A stretch of 64,000 nucleotides of DNA from Actinoplanes palleronii (GTDB lineage Bacteria; Actinomycetota; Actinomycetes; Mycobacteriales; Micromonosporaceae), in assembly GCF_016862315.1 (NCBI RefSeq), contig NZ_BOMS01000141.1:1-64000 (forward strand), written 5' to 3'. Below are positions 61,453 to 64,000 of the stretch, in pieces; position 1 is the first letter of the stretch, and every line of letters starts with the position of its first letter. The notes beneath the pieces were generated by a model that did no database searches, was not told the DNA's origin, and saw only the letters and a list, made by a program, of their open reading frames with translations. The translations under genes and the position numbers were made by a program.

Positions 61453-62205
61453 TCAGTCGAACATCGCTTCCATGGTCTCGTGGCTCTGCGGGCGGCCGGC
61501 GGTCGCGGCGTTGCCCCAGCAGGTGTTGAGGATGATCCGGGTGCGGTCCGCGTTCAGCGGGATCGTGCGGTGCAGCGTGGTGTCCGACCGCAGGAAGTAC
61601 AGCTCGCCGGTGGAGTGCGGCCAGGTCTTGATCACGTTGTTGATCAGGTACTCACTGACCTGCGGGTCTTCCTTGTTCCAGTCGGTGTGCGGCACGGTCT
61701 GGAGCATGCCGCCGAACTCGGTGGCCGGCGCCTCGATGATCCAGATGACGGTGAAGGGGAAGTCGCCCCAGTGCCAGCCGTGGGTGTCACCGACCCGCTC
61801 CTGGCGGATGATGATGTACTTCTCGCCCTCCCACGGGCAGTCCATGACCTCCTCGGCGGCGATCCGGGACAGGAAGCCCTTCAGTGCCGGCGACTCGTAC
61901 ACGGCGGGGATCAGCTTCGCGTCGGCGGCGATCGCGGCCTGGCTGACGGTGCTCATGAAGCGCGGCGTGTTGCCGGTCTCCTTGAGGTGGATGTCGATCC
62001 GCTTGGCGTGCAGGTCCAGGATGTCGTGCGTTTCCTTGGTGACCGCGGCGAAGATCTCCGGCGAGACCAGGCCGGACAGCTTTACGTAGCCCTCACGCCG
62101 AAAGTGCTGGGACAGCGCGCGAACCTTGTTGTCGTCGGCGAACTCCTCGGTGAGGTGCTTCGCGATAAGCTCTTCGACATTCGACGACGTAATCTCGACA
62201 GTCAT
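61453..62205 (-). CDS. Fe(II)/2-oxoglutarate enzyme, BesD-like amino-acid halogenase candidate
   Basis: Enzyme of 250 residues with the double-stranded beta-helix of Fe/2OG oxygenases. In place of the usual HxD/E motif it reads His-Trp-Gly (H145-W146-G147) within GDTHGWHWGDFPFT; the distal His is H212 (TTLHRTIPL) with an Arg for 2OG following. As I recall, BesD uses His137, Gly139 and His204 and leaves the site open for chloride; the 67-residue spacing is the same here. ATG at 62205 follows GAGAGGGAATGCAG; an upstream Met (62211) abuts the ribosome site. It lies at the head of the minus-strand biosynthetic operon. Free lysine or a related amino acid is the likely substrate; hydroxylation is the alternative. 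Confidence 0.8.
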   Translation of the reverse strand: MTVEITSSNVEELIAKHLTEEFADDNKVRALSQHFRREGYVKLSGLVSPEIFAAVTKETHDILDLHAKRIDIHLKETGNTPRFMSTVSQAAIAADAKLIPAVYESPALKGFLSRIAAEEVMDCPWEGEKYIIIRQERVGDTHGWHWGDFPFTVIWIIEAPATEFGGMLQTVPHTDWNKEDPQVSEYLINNVIKTWPHSTGELYFLRSDTTLHRTIPLNADRTRIILNTCWGNAATAGRPQSHETMEAMFD

Positions 62206-62368
62206 CTGCATTCCCTCTCCGGCGCGTCACTGCGACGCTTCCGAGAAAGACGATGTCAGCTTTCGAGGGCCGTGACATGTCCCGTGTTCGGGGGGCAGAG
62301 CCGTCGGCGTTCTACTATCACGCACACGTCGCCGGCCCGGGCGATGACCCGACCCTGAGGCGGCGACC

Positions 62369-62653
62369 ATGGCGACCGAGTTCGCGTTCGACGAACAGAT
62401 CCTGGTTCTCGACGGCCGCGTGCTGGAGATCTTCCACAGCGGCACCGAGGAGAGCCTGCGCTATCACGTGGCGTTCCTGCGGATCAGCGCGACGCCGTCC
62501 GGCGGCGGTTACAAGGTGCGGCTGGGCCGGGCGTACGGCGCGGACGACATCACCGGTGGCCGGCGGTGGAAGATGACCGCGGAGCAGTTCGACGGCTTTC
62601 AGAGGTTCATCGCGGACGCCATCGCGGCGCGCGACCACCCCACCGCCGGGTAA
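62369..62653 (+). CDS. small hypothetical protein
   Basis: Protein of 94 residues, soluble and mixed alpha/beta: EQILVLDGRVLEIFHSGTEESLRYHVAFLRIS followed by WKMTAEQFDGFQRFIADAI. Divergent from the halogenase-like gene across 163 bases. Not recognised; possibly PH-like. Confidence 0.68.
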   Translation: MATEFAFDEQILVLDGRVLEIFHSGTEESLRYHVAFLRISATPSGGGYKVRLGRAYGADDITGGRRWKMTAEQFDGFQRFIADAIAARDHPTAG

Positions 62654-62709
62654 CCGGCCGGGGTGCTGACGGCCCGGCCGCCGTGCTGGTCACGGCAGCC
62701 GGGCACGGC

Positions 62710-63192
62710 TCACTTGGTGAAGGACAGGTACTGGTACCCGGTCCACGTCGTGGTGTTCAGGCTGTCGCCCGAGTCGCCCTTGACGTACGCCGTACGAATG
62801 CGCAGCTTGTAGCCCTTGAACCCGGCGCCGTTGAGGTAGAACGTCTCCGGGGTCGGGTAGTACCCGCCGATCAACGACTGCCACTTGCCCCGGCGCTTCT
62901 GGTCGGCGCCACTCGGGTCGGCCCAGATCGCCACGGCCCGGTTCTTGTAGCTGGCGCCGAGGCGCGCCGTGAACGTGACCGTCTTGCCGTACCCATAGAT
63001 CTTGCCGTTGTTGGTCAGCGACAGCGACGCGGCGGCGCGGGAGACCGCGACCGATCTGGTCGCGGTGACCGCGGAGTGGTTGGCGTCCCCGGGGTAGGAC
63101 ACCCGGTAGGTCACCGTGCCACCTGCCGACCGCAGCCCGCCGCAGCATCCGCGCCCGGTCCACCAGATCGGTGATCCCGGGTGGGACAGCAA
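62710..63192 (-). pseudogene. remnant of Ig-like surface protein
   Basis: Residues from about 23 onward are a typical Ig/Big_3-type C-terminal module (VTYRVSYPGDANHSAVTATRSVAVS... TFTARLGAS). The first 22 codons look unrelated (WWTGRGCCGGLRS), and the ATG abuts a hairpin without a ribosome site. Probably the 3' end of a deleted gene joined to other DNA. Confidence 0.55.
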
Positions 63193-63229
63193 ACGGCCGT
63201 GACCCGGCGTTTCCGCGGGTCACGGCCGT
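63193..63229 (-). terminator. terminator of the partial Ig-like gene
   Basis: Fourteen-bp arms ACGGCCGTGACCCG/CGGGTCACGGCCGT, 16 bases past the stop at 63246. Confidence 0.8.
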
Positions 63230-63245
63230 GCGCCTGTCGGCAGGA

Positions 63246-64000
63246 TCAGCGGCGGTACGTCCGCTTGGTCGTCACCTTGAGGTTGCCCGCCTTGTCGTAG
63301 GCGCGCAGCTGCACGGTGAACGACTTGCCGTACTTCTTCGGGTTGAGCGTGAACGCGTACGCCGCCCGGGTGTCGGTGGCGACCACCTTGCCGTTGACCA
63401 GCAGTTGCACCTTGGCGATTCCGTTGCGGTCGCTCGCCGTGGCCTTGAGCGAGATGGTCTTCCGCAGCTTCGTCTTGTTCGCCGGAGCGCCCTTGAAGGC
63501 CACCGCGGGTGCGGTGTTGTCGACGATCACGGTTCGCGTGGCGCTGGCCGTGTTGCCCAGCTTGTCGACGGCCACCCAGGTGATCGTCTTGGCGCCGTCC
63601 TTGCCGGCCGTCACCCGCACCGACGTCGCGGAACCGCTCTTGCCCGCCAGGTGCGTGACCGCGACTCCGCGCGGGTCAGCGGCCTTGAGCGAGGTGACGT
63701 ACGACGTACCCCGGATCAGCGCGCGGTTGCCCGGCGCGATGGCCATCGTGGGAGCGGACTTGTCGACGTGCACGAGGAACGACGTGGCCGACGTGTTGCC
63801 GGCCGCGTCCCAGACCCGCAGGCCAACGGTCGCGGTGGCCGCGGCGAACGTACGCACGTCCCAGGAGAACGTCTGGCCGCTCGACCGCACCACGCCGTTG
63901 ACGGTCCACTCGGAACGGACGATCGCCGACGCGTCGTGGACCGTCGGCTTCAGGGTGCTGACACCGCCGACCCAGCCCGCGCCGGTGTCCAGCCGGTTCG
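63246..64000 (-). CDS. Ig-like domain surface protein, 5' end beyond window
   Basis: Partial: the open frame continues to base 64000 without a stop. Visible are three Ig-like modules: one ending VGLRVWDAAGNTSATSFLVHVD, one with GKSGSATSVRVTAGKDGAKTITWVAVDKLGNTASATRTVIVD, and one with KLRKTISLKATASDRNGIAKVQLLVNGKVVAT. It ends in a basic segment RAYDKAGNLKVTTKRTYRR. Likely a secreted cell-surface protein or peptidase; any catalytic domain lies outside. An internal GTG at 63893 is not the true start. Confidence 0.8.
   Translation of the reverse strand, partial: NRLDTGAGWVGGVSTLKPTVHDASAIVRSEWTVNGVVRSSGQTFSWDVRTFAAATATVGLRVWDAAGNTSATSFLVHVDKSAPTMAIAPGNRALIRGTSYVTSLKAADPRGVAVTHLAGKSGSATSVRVTAGKDGAKTITWVAVDKLGNTASATRTVIVDNTAPAVAFKGAPANKTKLRKTISLKATASDRNGIAKVQLLVNGKVVATDTRAAYAFTLNPKKYGKSFTVQLRAYDKAGNLKVTTKRTYRR

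Noticed and set aside
61678-61692. His-Thr-Asp of VPHTDWNK as the iron motif of the halogenase-like enzyme
   Set aside because: Its spacing to the distal His is only about 39 residues; H145-W-G gives 67, as in BesD. Kept as the alternative to test.
62690-63223. Alternative reading frame across the Ig-like remnant (PPGITDLVDRARML...)
   Set aside because: Only the first 20 codons look protein-like; the rest is shadow of the Ig module.

Overview
The window looks like chromosome from a high-GC filamentous actinomycete of the Micromonosporaceae type, Actinoplanes-like. This is inferred from codon use, frequent GTG starts, SigE-family and ECF sigma factors, secreted glycan hydrolases with Ser/Thr/Pro linkers, and one near-consensus parS site at 14775. 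No rRNA or tRNA gene, transposase or CRISPR array was seen. Coordinates come from reading the sequence; no database search was run.

Region 1 (1-8.8 kb) holds an aldo/keto reductase, an ABC exporter operon, an ECF sigma/anti-sigma pair, a TfoX-domain protein, and a three-gene sugar-catabolism operon behind a LacI-type operator. Region 2 (8.8-15.6 kb) has two families of tandem repeats, a calcium-binding repeat protein, a TetR gene whose last 28 codons copy that protein's tail, a divergent permease/amidohydrolase pair, and parS. Region 3 (15.6-27 kb) has a nitrate reductase fused to a diflavin reductase, a pectate lyase, a second calcium-binding repeat protein, and a VanR/VanS-like two-component system convergent with alanine racemase and a D-Ala ligase. 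Region 4 (27-44.4 kb) is rich in secreted proteins: a chitinase, two 1270-1290 residue beta-propeller/FN3/OmpA-like paralogs and an FG-GAP-like protein. It also carries thymidine kinase and several regulators.

Region 5 (44.4-48 kb) is a probable signalling locus. A LuxR-type regulator lies divergent to a four-gene operon of a 44-residue exported peptide, an unknown 105-residue protein, a NarL-type response regulator and a histidine kinase with a degenerate receiver in front.

Region 6 (48.2-62.2 kb) is the most novel part. Two converging operons look like one biosynthetic cluster. The plus-strand arm has a class I lysyl-tRNA synthetase homolog, a FemAB/GNAT-type transferase, an NTF2-like protein and a divergent PaaK-like protein. 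The minus-strand arm begins with an Fe/2-oxoglutarate enzyme bearing a His-Trp-Gly motif like the BesD amino-acid halogenases. It continues with a polyprenyl-type GT2, an ATP-grasp ligase, a membrane protein, a PaaK-like ligase, a flippase, an antiporter, a sugar epimerase and a second PaaK-like ligase. A reasonable reading is an exported glycoconjugate or lipid decorated with an activated, possibly chlorinated, amino acid.

The right end carries a small unknown gene, a remnant of an Ig-like surface protein, and the 3' part of another Ig-like protein that runs off the window.
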